Positions 43,434-52,681 are shown, numbered from the stretch's first letter. The stretch: 64,000 bases of DNA from Thiocystis minor (GCF_016653465.1 NZ_NHSQ01000065.1:1-64000); one strand, 5' to 3'. Numbers and translations are program-made. Notes: a model not told the origin generated them from the sequence alone.

Positions 43434-44098
43434 TGCGTATCCTGCTGGTGGAAGACGACGAACGCGTCGCCGAGGGCGTGAGCGCCGTGCTGAATGCGGC
43501 GGGGTTCGTCGTCGACCGCGCGCGCGACGGCGAGGACGCCTGGTTCCGGGGCGAGACCGAAAGCTATGCCGCCGCGATCCTCGATCTCGGGCTGCCCGGC
43601 CTGGATGGCCTGTCGGTGCTGCGCAAATGGCGCGCGGCCGGTCAGCGCCTGCCGGTGCTGATCCTCACCGCACGCGGCGACTGGAGCGAGCGGGTCGAGG
43701 GCATCGATGCCGGCGCCGACGACTATCTGCCCAAGCCCTTTCGCATGGAAGAACTCGTCGCGCGACTGCGGGCGCTGATCCGTCGTGCCGCCGGCCAGGC
43801 GAGCGCCTTGCTCGTTCATGGCCGGATCGCGCTCGATACCCGCCGCATGGCGGTCAGCGTGGATGGCGTCCCGATCCATCTCTCGCCCCAGGAATACCGC
43901 CTCGTCAGCTATCTGATGCAGCACGCCGGGCGGGTCGTCTCCCAGCTCGAACTCACCGAACAGCTTTATGCGCAGGATTTCGAGCGCGACTCCAACGCCG
44001 TGGAGGTGCTGGTCGGGCGGGTGCGGCGCAAGCTCGGCACGGAATTGATCGAAACCCGGCGCGGGTTCGGATATCTGGTCGAATCAGACCGGCCATGA
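43433..44098 (+). CDS. OmpR/PhoP-family response regulator
   Basis: 221 residues. The receiver has VEDDER, phospho-acceptor Asp51 (AAILDLGLPG) and Lys in DDYLPKPFRME. The winged helix has LSPQEYRLVSYLMQHAGRVV and SNAVEVLVGRVRRKLG. It overlaps the kinase start at 44095 by four bases. It is the best candidate to bind the 39-base site found before its own operon, b561 and shp. It is closely similar in build to the regulator at 15312. Confidence 0.93.
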   Translation: MRILLVEDDERVAEGVSAVLNAAGFVVDRARDGEDAWFRGETESYAAAILDLGLPGLDGLSVLRKWRAAGQRLPVLILTARGDWSERVEGIDAGADDYLPKPFRMEELVARLRALIRRAAGQASALLVHGRIALDTRRMAVSVDGVPIHLSPQEYRLVSYLMQHAGRVVSQLELTEQLYAQDFERDSNAVEVLVGRVRRKLGTELIETRRGFGYLVESDRP

Positions 44099-45474
44099 CG
44101 CGCCACTCGCTCCGCGTCCGGCTCTGGATCGGCGCGGCCGTCTCCATTACCGTCGCCCTGCTGGTTGCCGGGGTCGGTCTCGTGACCCTGTTCGAGCGCC
44201 ACGTCGAACGACGGATCGGCGATGAGCTGAGACGCGAACTCAACCAACTCGCCGCGGCCATCACGATCACCCCGGCGGGAACCGTAAACCTCATCCGCGA
44301 ACCGCTTGACCCGCGCTTCGAACAGCCCCTGAGCGGGCTCTACTGGCAGATCGACAGCGACGGCCAGCCCGGACTGCTGCGCTCGCGCTCGCTGTGGGAC
44401 GCGATGATCGCACTCCCCACCGATCTGCTCGAACCCGGCGGCGTCCACACCCATGAGCTGGCAGGCCCGGCCGGGCAATGGCTGCTGGTGCGCGAGCGTC
44501 GGATCCGGATGCAAGCCTCCGGCCATTCTCGCGTGCTGCGACTGGCAGTCGGCCAGAACCGCGCCGAGCTTACCGCCGCGCGCAACGCTTTCGCCGCCGA
44601 CATGCGTCCTTATCTGGGCCTGATCGTGCTGCTCCTCGCGCTCGCCACCCTGGTCCAGATCCAGACTGGGCTCGCGCCCCTGGAGTCCGTCCGGCGCGGC
44701 GTTGGTGCCATCCGCTCCGGCCAGGATCGGCGGCTCGCCGACGACTATCCCGACGAGGTCATGCCACTCGTCACCGAGGTCAACGCACTGCTCGACGCCC
44801 GCGCCCAGGCCGTCGAGCGCGCCCGCGCCTGGACCGCCGATCTGGCGCACGGACTCAAGACCCCGCTCAGCGCGCTGGTCGCCGATGCCCAGCGGCTGCG
44901 CCAGGATGGCCATCCGACGCTCGCCGACGACTTGGAGCAACTCGCCACGACCATGCGTCGGCGGGTCGATCGCGAGCTGATCCGCGCCCGCGTGCGCTCG
45001 GGCGCGGCGACCCATCAGGCCAGGGTCGAGGTGGTGGACACCATTGGGCGCCTGCTCCGTACCCTCCGGCGTACCCCCGACGGCGAGCGGCTTGAATGGC
45101 AAATCGATGCGCCGCCCGCGGCCTACGCAGCGCTCATGCCGGACGATCTGCTGGAGTTGCTCGGCAACCTCCTGGAGAATGCCGCGAAATGGGCGCGCGC
45201 ACGGGTACGGGTCTGGGTGCGCGCTGGGCCGCACGCCCGACAGGCGGGCGCATGGATTGAGATTCGCGTGACCGATGACGGCCCCGGCGTCCCGACCGCA
45301 CTGATGACACGGCTCGGCGAGCGCGGTCTGCGTTTGGACCAGGCCAGGGAAGGGACTGGCCTCGGACTCGCGATCGTGCGCGATGTCGTGGATGCCTATG
45401 CTGGAACGCTGACCTTTCGTCCCGCCAGCGAGAGCGGGCTGACGGTCAGCGTGCATTTGCCGGCAGCGTGCTGA
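44095..45474 (+). CDS. PhoQ-like sensor histidine kinase
   Basis: 459 residues from ATG 44095. TM1 (LWIGAAVSITVALLVAGVGL) and TM2 (YLGLIVLLLALATLVQIQTG) flank a periplasmic domain of about 135 residues (LSGLYWQIDSDGQPGLLRSR, SLWDAM). The phosphorylated His lies in WTADLAHGLKTPLSALV, the N-box is LLGNLLENAAKWA, and the G-box is GTGLGLAIVRDVV. The RSRSLWD pattern in the sensor domain is shared with the kinase at 15968. Its likely signal concerns the state of the SHP/b561 electron chain or the PepSY protein. Confidence 0.92.
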   Translation: MTRHSLRVRLWIGAAVSITVALLVAGVGLVTLFERHVERRIGDELRRELNQLAAAITITPAGTVNLIREPLDPRFEQPLSGLYWQIDSDGQPGLLRSRSLWDAMIALPTDLLEPGGVHTHELAGPAGQWLLVRERRIRMQASGHSRVLRLAVGQNRAELTAARNAFAADMRPYLGLIVLLLALATLVQIQTGLAPLESVRRGVGAIRSGQDRRLADDYPDEVMPLVTEVNALLDARAQAVERARAWTADLAHGLKTPLSALVADAQRLRQDGHPTLADDLEQLATTMRRRVDRELIRARVRSGAATHQARVEVVDTIGRLLRTLRRTPDGERLEWQIDAPPAAYAALMPDDLLELLGNLLENAAKWARARVRVWVRAGPHARQAGAWIEIRVTDDGPGVPTALMTRLGERGLRLDQAREGTGLGLAIVRDVVDAYAGTLTFRPASESGLTVSVHLPAAC

Positions 45475-45637
45475 TCTGTCGCGGTATCGCCATCGTTCTG
45501 CCGCGCCTTACTTTCCGTATGGATCTCCCGCTCCCGCCAGTCTTGACCGCTCCTTTTCGATTGACATCTTGGCGTTATTGGCGTTCTTGGCGGTTCGACC
45601 GCGCTTTCCAGGATACATCGAGACCCAAGACGTGGAG
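45475..45637. other. Short intergenic region before the glycosyltransferase
   Basis: About 160 bases. The last part contains CTTGGCGTTATTGGCGTTCTTG followed by GCGGTTCGACC, half of the dispersed GGCGTT/GCGGTT type repeat, resembling the palindromic element at 24252-24376. No promoter was identified. Confidence 0.4.
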
Positions 45638-46804
45638 ATGGCGATGAAAAAAAGACCCCGCACCTTGCCGCGGCGACCTGTCGGCGCCGATTCGACGCGG
45701 ATCGCCTGTTTCTTTTCGACCTCGGGGCACAGCGGGGTGGACCGTGCGGCGGGGCACCTGATCCCGGCTCTGGCGCGGCGGGGCTATCGCGTGGATCTGC
45801 TCAAGGTACGTCAGCATGGCCCCGAGTTGGAGGAGATCCCGGAAGGCGTCACGCTGATCGATCTCGGCTCGCGCCATACCCTGGCCTGCCTGCCCGCCGT
45901 CATCCGCTATCTGCGTCGCTGTAGACCGGCCGTGATGCTGTCGGACAAAGACAAGGTCAACAGAGTGGCGCTGTTCGCCCGCGCACTGGCGCGCGCTCCG
46001 ACGCGCCTGGTTCTGCGCTCCGGCACGACGATCTCGCTCGACCTCGCCACCCGCGGCGCGCTGGAACGCTGGATCCAGCGTCACTCCATGGGGTGGCTCT
46101 ATCCCTTCGCGGAGCAGGTGATCGTCGCCAGTTCCGGGGTCGCCGACGATATGACGGATTACACCGGATTGGCGCGCGCGCGAATCCGCGTGGTGCCGCC
46201 GCCGGTGATCCCGGCAAACCTATTCGCGTCGGAACTGCCGCGTCCGGACCATCCCTGGTTCGGCCAGTCCGACACGCCACTGATTCTGAGCGCCGGAGAG
46301 CTTTGCAGCCGCAAGGATTTCGCGACTCTGCTGAGGGCCTTCGCCCGCCTGCGCGCCGAGCGTTCCTGCCGACTCATGATCCTGGGCAAGGGCGCGGCGC
46401 GCGAACGTCTGCTGGCGCTGGCCGAGACTTTGGGCGTGGCCGCGGATTTCGCCCTGCCAGGTTACGTCAGAGACGCCCATGCCTATATGGCTCATGCCGA
46501 CCTCTTTGCCTTTACCTCGCGCTGGGAGGGATTGGGCTTCGTGCTGATCGAGGCGCTTGCCGTGGGGACGCCCGTGGTCTCGACCGACTGTCCTAGCGGT
46601 CCACGCGAGATTCTGGACGGTGGGCGCTATGGACCGCTGGTTGCCGTCGGCGACGATGCCGGTCTCGCGCGCGCCATGCTGGCGACCCTGGATCGTCCGC
46701 TGCCTAAGCGCGTGCTACAGCAAGCCGCGCAACCCTATGAGATCGAGGCCAGCACGGATGCCTATCTGAATGCCATGGGTTTAGCCGCGAGAGCCTGGAG
46801 TTGA
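45638..46804 (+). CDS. Glycosyltransferase family 4-type
   Basis: 388 residues from ATG 45638 (a second ATG is two codons on). The GT-B fold N-domain has the glycine/His start RIACFFSTSGHSGVDRAAGH with a basic run before it. The C-domain has ILSAGELCSRKDFATLLRAF and LGKGAARERLLALAETLGVA, the family signature AHADLFAFTSRWEGLGFVLI-EALAVGTPVVSTDCPSGPRE, with the catalytic E-x7-E pair. It probably transfers a sugar in extracellular or cell-surface polysaccharide synthesis. The polysaccharide gene that follows is on the opposite strand. Confidence 0.87.
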   Translation: MAMKKRPRTLPRRPVGADSTRIACFFSTSGHSGVDRAAGHLIPALARRGYRVDLLKVRQHGPELEEIPEGVTLIDLGSRHTLACLPAVIRYLRRCRPAVMLSDKDKVNRVALFARALARAPTRLVLRSGTTISLDLATRGALERWIQRHSMGWLYPFAEQVIVASSGVADDMTDYTGLARARIRVVPPPVIPANLFASELPRPDHPWFGQSDTPLILSAGELCSRKDFATLLRAFARLRAERSCRLMILGKGAARERLLALAETLGVAADFALPGYVRDAHAYMAHADLFAFTSRWEGLGFVLIEALAVGTPVVSTDCPSGPREILDGGRYGPLVAVGDDAGLARAMLATLDRPLPKRVLQQAAQPYEIEASTDAYLNAMGLAARAWS

Positions 46805-46852
46805 GCCAGGGGCGTTTCAGCGGCGGCCGGCTGGCGGACATGGATGCCGTTC

Positions 46853-48187
46853 TCACCTCCACTCCTCGCCCGCGATCTGCAACCGCGTTGAAGCCGGTGG
46901 CGTCTCGATCATCTCCACCATCCGTCGCGCCATATTGCCGAGCGATATCGGCGAATGATCCCGCCAGTGAGCACGCACGAAGCCGAAGAAGTAGAGATAC
47001 AGCAGGTACTGACGGATCAGTCCGGCGTCTAGCGGTTCGCACAGGGCGCGTTTCAGTTGGGCCGCCAACTCGCCGCGCTCGCGCACCGGATAGACCAGTC
47101 CGTCGCGGACATAGAAGTTATTGCCCAGGGTCACCACCGGTTTGCCGAAGATCATGCCTTCGATGCCGACGGTGGAGTTCACGGTGATGACGCAGTCGGC
47201 TCGCTCCAGGATTGCCCGCACATCGCCCCCGCCTACCCAGATCACCTCGGGAAAAGCCCGAACGACCGGGTCGTAATCGGTCTTTCTGACATCCGCCGGA
47301 TGGAGTTTGACCACCAGCCTTAATCCGGGCTCGACCTCTCGCAACGCCTGATCGATGTCGGCGATCGCCTTGCCAAGCCGGTTGCCATATAGCGGCGAGT
47401 GGATGGTTAATTGGCTGTCGCTGCTCACTTGGAGTGGAAAAAAGGCGAACCGCTTCGGCAAAGCGGGAGGTTCGCGGGAGATGAGCCGATTGGCTCGGAT
47501 CGCGGCGGGGCGTTGCCTCAGGTCGATCCAGCTTTGAATGAGATACGCCATCCAGGAAGGACGGACTCTTCCCCTCTCCGGCCCCAAACACATTGGCTTC
47601 CGACCGGCCCGATAACCGGCGATGACCGCGTCGAACTCCCGAATCCGCGGTTCGGAATAGGAGATCGTCCGAATGTCGGAGAGACCCATGCGCCAGCCGA
47701 TGGACGCGAAGGCATTGACGCCCTCGGGGTCGAGCTGCAAGGTGTTCGGCAGATATCCATTTTCGCCAAACAGGAGTGGAATGCCGCGCGCCCTGGCCAA
47801 CTGCTCGGTCACCGCCGCGGCCAGGCCGGATCCGTTCCAGAGAAAAACGCCCCGCGGCTCGATTGCCGCGAGGAAGCGGTCCAGCTCGCTGACCAGCCAG
47901 CAAAAGTCGGGCGAAGATTGACGAACTCTATCGCGATCCGACGCCTTGCGCAGGCGCGCGACGAGCGACTCGGGGTCGATGCCGAGGCTTGCCGGCCAGG
48001 CGGCCGCCTGGCCCGAACGGCGCCTGGGATAGATCTCCTGTCCGAGCCGGCGCAGCAGACTGCGACTTTTGACGTGGCGGGAAAAAAAGACGGGAATATA
48101 GTCAGGCGCGAGACAATCGCCCACGCCGACTAGGAACTGGACCAGATTAGGCCCCGGATCGATAAACACGATAGGCGATGCGGTCAT
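46853..48187 (-). CDS. Capsular polysaccharide export/synthesis protein (KpsS/LipB-like)
   Basis: 444 residues from ATG 48187. Features of the Capsule_synth family are FLWNGSGLAAAVTEQLARAR, GIPLLFGENGYLPNTLQLDP, the nucleotide-sugar pocket KLHPADVRKTDYDPVV and DCVITVNSTVGIEGMIFGKP. The related KpsC/KpsS enzymes are Kdo transferases that build the lipid linker of group 2 capsules. Sequence length of KpsS is about 390-410, close to this one. The gene convergently faces the glycosyltransferase with only 48 bases between stops. No other capsule gene is in the window. Confidence 0.78.
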   Translation of the reverse strand: MTASPIVFIDPGPNLVQFLVGVGDCLAPDYIPVFFSRHVKSRSLLRRLGQEIYPRRRSGQAAAWPASLGIDPESLVARLRKASDRDRVRQSSPDFCWLVSELDRFLAAIEPRGVFLWNGSGLAAAVTEQLARARGIPLLFGENGYLPNTLQLDPEGVNAFASIGWRMGLSDIRTISYSEPRIREFDAVIAGYRAGRKPMCLGPERGRVRPSWMAYLIQSWIDLRQRPAAIRANRLISREPPALPKRFAFFPLQVSSDSQLTIHSPLYGNRLGKAIADIDQALREVEPGLRLVVKLHPADVRKTDYDPVVRAFPEVIWVGGGDVRAILERADCVITVNSTVGIEGMIFGKPVVTLGNNFYVRDGLVYPVRERGELAAQLKRALCEPLDAGLIRQYLLYLYFFGFVRAHWRDHSPISLGNMARRMVEMIETPPASTRLQIAGEEWR

Positions 48188-48272
48188 GCGCGCGGCAACC
48201 GATGGTTGGTCTCGTGTTCCACAATGCGGTAAAGCGATTCCCGCGCAAGCCATCGATCCGGATCCGGTCTCC

Positions 48273-49325
48273 TCACCGCGCATCGCGCTTGCCGCCCCGG
48301 CCCGCTTTGGTTAGTGCGGCCCGGAAACCATCGCGGACATTCATCGCGGCCTGGTTGGTGCAGGTCAGATTCGCGGTCAGTCGGTTCTTGCATTCCAGAT
48401 CCAAATAGAGATAAACGGGTTCCTCCGGCCTGTTCTGAATCCAGACAAGCGTCAGAAGACGGTCTTCGCGCTCGTCCTGCTGCGCCGCGATCAGGAGTCC
48501 TGGACCCAGGATTTCATCTCGGATATCCGCTTGGGCGCGAACATAGGCTAGTGCCTTCTCCCAGGTCTGGAGGCACTGCTCGCTGTCATGACAGATCACG
48601 AGGTTGCTCGACAGCGAGCCCGCTGCCGCTTTCCCGGTTGCTTCGGCGGATTCGGGAAGCTGCCTGAGGTTTCGATAGCGCAACATTATCTGGTCAAACT
48701 CCTTGCGGATCGACTCTTTGCGAAATTCCTGTTCGATGATCGTCGCATAGCCATCGCGGATGCGTTGTTCGGACTTGGCGATGGCATCCTGAAAGTGCGC
48801 GGCTACCGGCTTCCCGCTCCGCTTCAGCTCGGCGGTCTGCTTGTGCAGCGCTCGCAGACGTCGCTGTTCGAACCGAATGCCATCGCGTGTGGTCTGGCCC
48901 AGGGCCTCGACGGCGGCGACCTTGCCCTCCCGCGCCAGGGCCAGATCCTCAAGGGAGCGAAAACGCTCCAATAAAGATTGATTCTCGGCCTTTTCATGCT
49001 CGATGCGTCGCACTTGCTCCTGTTGCATGCGTTCCCGTTCCTGTATCCGCCGCATTTCCTCCGCCGTGGCCGCGGGGGCGACCGTTTCGGTTCGAATCCC
49101 CTCTTGACTGAGTCGGGTGTGCCCCTGCTCGATCTGAGCGGGCGGTATCCGATCGGCATAATGAACGGCGCCACTGTCGTCGACCCACCGATAGGTTTGC
49201 GCATCGGCATACCCAAGGCGTATCGACCAGTCAGCCCCCGGACAGACAACGCCCAGCACGCCCAGCATCATGACGATTGGCCAGGGATCCGCGCGAGCGG
49301 GACGTCGCGCTATCTCACACGCCAT
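48273..49325 (-). CDS. DUF4124-domain secreted protein with coiled coil
   Basis: About 350 residues from ATG 49325, overlapping the 3' end of pyrE by 11 bases. A later start at 49271 would also give a signal peptide. After the signal peptide comes the DUF4124 motif (TYRWVDDSGAVHYADRIPPA), the usual Y-x-W-x-D-x-x-G-x-V-H-Y-S/A-D. A coiled coil follows (EEMRRIQERERMQQEQVRRIEHEK and later E/R-rich helices to about 250), then a C-terminal domain with CHDSEQCLQTWEKALAYVRA and LYLDLECKNRLTANLTC. DUF4124 proteins are periplasmic and of unknown function. A disulfide-rich tail is likely. Confidence 0.75.
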   Translation of the reverse strand: MACEIARRPARADPWPIVMMLGVLGVVCPGADWSIRLGYADAQTYRWVDDSGAVHYADRIPPAQIEQGHTRLSQEGIRTETVAPAATAEEMRRIQERERMQQEQVRRIEHEKAENQSLLERFRSLEDLALAREGKVAAVEALGQTTRDGIRFEQRRLRALHKQTAELKRSGKPVAAHFQDAIAKSEQRIRDGYATIIEQEFRKESIRKEFDQIMLRYRNLRQLPESAEATGKAAAGSLSSNLVICHDSEQCLQTWEKALAYVRAQADIRDEILGPGLLIAAQQDEREDRLLTLVWIQNRPEEPVYLYLDLECKNRLTANLTCTNQAAMNVRDGFRAALTKAGRGGKRDAR

Positions 49326-49956
49326 ACATGGCGCGGTAGTCACGCATGGATTCAGCAACGCCATGCTCATTCGGCTGTTCCTCCAGGTACGCAATCAGAT
49401 CGGTCAGGGTGAGGATGGCGTGGACCGGCAGACCGAAGGTGGCGCGAACCTCGTCCACGGCCGACCGGTCGCCCCGCCCTTTTTCCTGCCGATCCAGTGC
49501 AATGACGACCCCCGCGGGCGCCGCGCCCGCCGCGCGGATGATCTCGACCGACTCGCGCACCGACGTACCGGCCGTGATGACATCGTCAATGATCAGGATC
49601 CGCCCTGCGAGCGGACTGCCGACGATCAGACCGCCTTCGCCATGATCCTTGACCTCCTTGCGATTGAAGGCATAGGGTGCCTCCTGTCCGTGCTCGGTCG
49701 ACAAGGCGACGCTAGTCGCCGCCGCAAGCGGGATCCCCTTGTAGGCGGGGCCATAGAGGACATCGTAAGCGATGCCCGAGGCGATGATGCCATGGGCATA
49801 GGCCTGGGCGAGCCGGGCGAGCCGGGCACCGGTATCGAAGAGACCGGAATTGAAGAAATACGGGCTTTGGCGGCCGGACTTCAGCGTGAAATCGCCGAAT
49901 CCGAGGGCGCCGATCTTGATGGCGAAGTTTAGAAACTCTCGTTGGTAATCATGCAT
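49315..49956 (-). CDS. pyrE: Orotate phosphoribosyltransferase
   Basis: 213 residues from ATG 49956, chosen because the E. coli enzyme also starts near MK.YQREF. The sequence has FGDFTLKSGRQSPYFFNSGL, the substrate loop GPAYKGIPLA, AYAFNRKEVKDHGEGG-type residues, and the PRPP-binding motif RILIIDDVITAGTSVRESV. It converts orotate and PRPP to OMP in pyrimidine synthesis. Length is normal and the family motifs are complete. Confidence 0.97.
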   Translation of the reverse strand: MHDYQREFLNFAIKIGALGFGDFTLKSGRQSPYFFNSGLFDTGARLARLAQAYAHGIIASGIAYDVLYGPAYKGIPLAAATSVALSTEHGQEAPYAFNRKEVKDHGEGGLIVGSPLAGRILIIDDVITAGTSVRESVEIIRAAGAAPAGVVIALDRQEKGRGDRSAVDEVRATFGLPVHAILTLTDLIAYLEEQPNEHGVAESMRDYRAMYGV

Positions 49957-50018
49957 TGCGACAGGCTCGGCGACAGGAAAGTGAATGAGATGACCGCCCG
50001 ATACAGAGAGCTGGGGCC

Positions 50019-50708
50019 ATGAATGCGCCACTGTTCCAAGTGTACATCACCGCCTTTCTGGTTGGTCTGTTGGGCGGCGTTCATTGTCTGACAATGTGCG
50101 GGGGTCTCGTCGGTTCGCTGACCCTGGGGCTCGATGCGCGCATTCGCGCGGAACCCTGGCGGATGCTGCCCTACCAGTTCGTTTATAACCTCGCCCGCAT
50201 CGCCGGCTATGGCGTGGCCGGCGCGTTGTTCGGTGGCCTGGGCGCTCTGCTGCTGCAGCTCGATTCCTTCCAGGTCATGCAGCGAGGTCTTTATGCCTTC
50301 GCGGGCATCATGATGATTCTGTTGGGCCTGTATCTGGGCGGCTGGTGGAGGCTGCTGGCCGCGACCGAGCGTCTGGGGCTGATCCTGTGGCGCCGGCTGC
50401 AACCTCTCACGCGTCGTCTGCTTCCGGTGCGAACCTTGATCCAGGCCGCCGCGATCGGTTTTCTCTGGGCCTGGATTCCCTGCGGGCTGGTCTATAGCGT
50501 CCTGATCACGGCCACCGCCACCGGCAGTCCAGCGCATGGCGCTGGTATCATGCTGGCCTTCGGTCTGGGCACGCTGCCAAACCTGCTGGGCATCGGTCTG
50601 CTGGCTGGCGCCGCCGCGCGGATCGCCGAGCGGGCCTGGATTCGGCAGGTCGCCGGGCTCCTGGTGATCGGTTTCGGCTTGTACGCCCTCTGGCAGTTAG
50701 TCGGCTAG
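50019..50708 (+). CDS. Sulfite exporter TauE/SafE-like / cytochrome biogenesis (DsbD_2) membrane protein
   Basis: 229 residues with six transmembrane helices in two repeats. It starts with the Cys-containing GGVHCLTMCGGLVGSL and has a second motif AAAIGFLWAWIPCGLVYSVL, the pair that defines the urease-accessory/DsbD-like family (PF13386). Such proteins are linked to heavy-metal or haem-copper-oxidase maturation. Cys-x-x-x-Cys and Pro-Cys motifs suggest redox or copper handling. It is divergent from pyrE and converges with yggU. It differs from the true sulfite exporter TauE, which is longer. Confidence 0.82.
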   Translation: MNAPLFQVYITAFLVGLLGGVHCLTMCGGLVGSLTLGLDARIRAEPWRMLPYQFVYNLARIAGYGVAGALFGGLGALLLQLDSFQVMQRGLYAFAGIMMILLGLYLGGWWRLLAATERLGLILWRRLQPLTRRLLPVRTLIQAAAIGFLWAWIPCGLVYSVLITATATGSPAHGAGIMLAFGLGTLPNLLGIGLLAGAAARIAERAWIRQVAGLLVIGFGLYALWQLVG

Positions 50709-50764
50709 CCGTGTTGAGCGGTCGACGCCCCCGGAATTCTCGATTTTTCATTGCTATTTGACAC

Positions 50765-50794
50765 TTCTCTTTTGACTGGGAAGTCAAAAGAGAA
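50765..50794. terminator. Bidirectional terminator hairpin
   Basis: TTCTCTTTTGACT (50765-50777) and its exact complement AGTCAAAAGAGAA (50782-50794) enclose a GGGA loop. It separates the convergent DsbD-like (plus) and yggU (minus) genes and ends only two bases before the yggU stop, so it serves both strands. Confidence 0.8.
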
Positions 50795-50796
50795 CG

Positions 50797-51087
50797 TCAA
50801 GCCGCATCCACCGGGATTGGAAACAATCTTGGGCTCTCAATCCGCAGCCGCTTATAGCGAGCATGTTCCCCGCTGAGGATCGTCACCCGCGAGGGCGGCA
50901 CGCCAAAGGAAGCGGCGATGAATCGCTTCAACGACTCCGTTCCCTTGCCATCGACCGGCGGCGACTGGATGCGGACCCGATAATAATCGCCGCCAGGATC
51001 GGGGCCGACAAAGCCATCCCGAGGCGCGCGTGGCTGCACGCGTAGCGACAGTTCCAGATCCTCTCCCTTCCAGCGATACCAGGACAT
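50797..51087 (-). CDS. yggU: YggU/DUF167 family protein
   Basis: 96 residues with the full pattern: LELSLRVQPRAPRDGFVG, YRVRIQSPPVDGKGTESLKRFIAASFGV, PPSRVTILSGEHARYKRLRI. This small alpha/beta cytoplasmic fold has no assigned activity. It follows yggT on the same strand, the usual order. A bidirectional hairpin lies at its end. Confidence 0.92.
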   Translation of the reverse strand: MSWYRWKGEDLELSLRVQPRAPRDGFVGPDPGGDYYRVRIQSPPVDGKGTESLKRFIAASFGVPPSRVTILSGEHARYKRLRIESPRLFPIPVDAA

Positions 51088-51099
51088 CCCGTCTTTCCG

Positions 51100-51675
51100 T
51101 CAGAAGGGACTGACGACGATCCATTTGAGCGGCGGAATCAGCAGCATGTTGAGCAGGGTCAGACCGATAAGGACCAGCATGGGCGAGAGGTCGATCCCGC
51201 CGATGGGTTTGATCAACCGTTGCGCCGGGCGCATCACGGGATCGGTGAGTCGGTTCAGCAGCGCGACCGCCGGGTTGTAAGGATCGGGACTGACCCAGCT
51301 CAGGATGACCCGGATCAGGATCGCGAACAGAAAGAGATTGATGAAGAGTTCGACGACGCTTGGGATCGCCCAGCCGAAGGCCATCAAGGGCGAGCGATCG
51401 ATGCCGAGCAGAAGCGCCAGAATCCCCAGCTCGACGCTCGCGAGCAGCCAGACGAGCACCAGCGCGGCCAGATCCATCCCGCCATAACCGGGGATGATCT
51501 GACGCAGCGGACGCAGCACGGGCGTGGTGACCTTGACCACGAACTGCGAGATGGGATTGTAGAAATCCGCCCGCGCCCATTGCAGCAGAAACCGGATCGC
51601 CACCACGGCGGTATAGAGCCCGAACAGGGTCTGGATCAGGAAGACAAGCGGGTCGAGCAGATAGGAACCGGTCAT
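51100..51675 (-). CDS. yggT: YggT family membrane protein
   Basis: 191 residues with two YggT repeats, each of two or three helices: TGSYLLDPLVFLIQTLFGLY with RFLLQWARADFYNPISQFVV, and FINLFLFAILIRVILSWVSP with DPYNPAVALLNRLTDPVMRP. The repeats are tandem as in E. coli YggT. It is an inner-membrane protein often encoded between proC and yggU. It overlaps proC by four bases (51672-51675). Confidence 0.93.
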   Translation of the reverse strand: MTGSYLLDPLVFLIQTLFGLYTAVVAIRFLLQWARADFYNPISQFVVKVTTPVLRPLRQIIPGYGGMDLAALVLVWLLASVELGILALLLGIDRSPLMAFGWAIPSVVELFINLFLFAILIRVILSWVSPDPYNPAVALLNRLTDPVMRPAQRLIKPIGGIDLSPMLVLIGLTLLNMLLIPPLKWIVVSPF

Positions 51676-52502
51676 GGTTGCTCCGAGAGGGTCTGTGAGA
51701 TGTCGGCGGCCCGATCGCGCGCGGCCCGGGCGGCACGCGCCACGAGCGCATGCAGATCCGCTTCCTGAAACACCGCGAGCGCGCGCTCGGTGGTGCCCCC
51801 CGGCGAGGTGACCTGTTCACGCAGGCGCGACGGCGGGGCGGCGCTTTCCATCGCCATCTTGGCCGCGCCCAGGGCGGTCTGGATGGTCAGCAGACGGGCG
51901 GTCTGCGGGTCGAGACCGAGTTCGATACCGGCCTCTTCCAGCGCCTCCATCAAGAGAAAGAAATAGGCTGGACCGCTGCCGGAAATGGCGGTCACCGCAT
52001 CGATCCTGGCCTCGTCCTCGACCCAGCGGATAAGCCCGGCGGCGCGCAGGATGGTCTCGGCGCGATTGCGGCCCTCGGCGTCGACTTCCGGGCTGGCATG
52101 CAGTCCGATGGCGCCGGTCTGCACCATCGCCGGGGTATTCGGCATGGCGCGCACCACCGGCAGCGGGGCGCCGAACCAGCGCTGCATGGCCTGCTCGGGG
52201 ACGCCGGCCATCACCGAGATGATCAGCGGTTGGATGGCAGCCACCGCGGCGGCGATATCGGTACAGACCGCAGCGGCCATCTGCGGCTTGACGCAGAGTA
52301 CGAGTGTCTCAGCGTTGGCAATGGCCTCGGCGTTGTTGGCGAAGGCGCGCACACCGAAGCTGGCCTGAAGCGTCTCCCGACGCTCCTGACTCGGATCGGC
52401 GACCTGGATGGTGTCTGGCGCGTGGCCGTCGGCAATCAGGCCGGCGATCAGGCTGGTGGCCATGTTGCCGCCACCGATGAAGGCGATTCTGGCTGTTGTC
52501 AT
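51672..52502 (-). CDS. proC: Pyrroline-5-carboxylate reductase
   Basis: 276 residues. N-terminal Rossmann motif RIAFIGGGNMATSLIAGLIA, family signature VRAMPNTPAMVQTGAIGL, and the C-terminal domain with AVTAISGSGPAYFFLLMEAL and RLREQVTSPGGTTERALAVF. It performs the last step of proline synthesis with NAD(P)H. It is followed by yggT with a four-base overlap and preceded by the heptamer-repeat gap and yggS. Confidence 0.97.
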   Translation of the reverse strand: MTTARIAFIGGGNMATSLIAGLIADGHAPDTIQVADPSQERRETLQASFGVRAFANNAEAIANAETLVLCVKPQMAAAVCTDIAAAVAAIQPLIISVMAGVPEQAMQRWFGAPLPVVRAMPNTPAMVQTGAIGLHASPEVDAEGRNRAETILRAAGLIRWVEDEARIDAVTAISGSGPAYFFLLMEALEEAGIELGLDPQTARLLTIQTALGAAKMAMESAAPPSRLREQVTSPGGTTERALAVFQEADLHALVARAARAARDRAADISQTLSEQP

Positions 52503-52522
52503 AGCAATCCCGGAATCAAAGT

Positions 52523-52585
52523 GTCAGTTGTCAGTTGTCAGTTGTCAGTTGTCAGTTGTCAGTTGTCAGTTGGCAGTTGGCAGTT
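52523..52585. repeat. GTCAGTT heptamer tandem array
   Basis: Six copies of GTCAGTT are followed by two of GGCAGTT and a partial unit. Complementary units (TGACAACTGACCACTGACAAC) recur at 52654-52676 in the same 179-base gap, so it can form a long imperfect hairpin. The same heptamer stands before the DUF3240 gene (24424-24446). The gap is between yggS and proC. Confidence 0.85.
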
Positions 52586-52681
52586 GGCAGGAAATCGGTC
52601 GGCCATCGTGGGTGTCAGGCGTGACGTTCCACTGCGGACATGACAACTATCCCCTGACAACTGACCACTGACAACTGCCAA

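Noticed and set aside
52500-52680. Heptamer repeats as a CRISPR array
   Set aside because: Units are seven bases, contiguous and without spacers; a tandem repeat, not a CRISPR.
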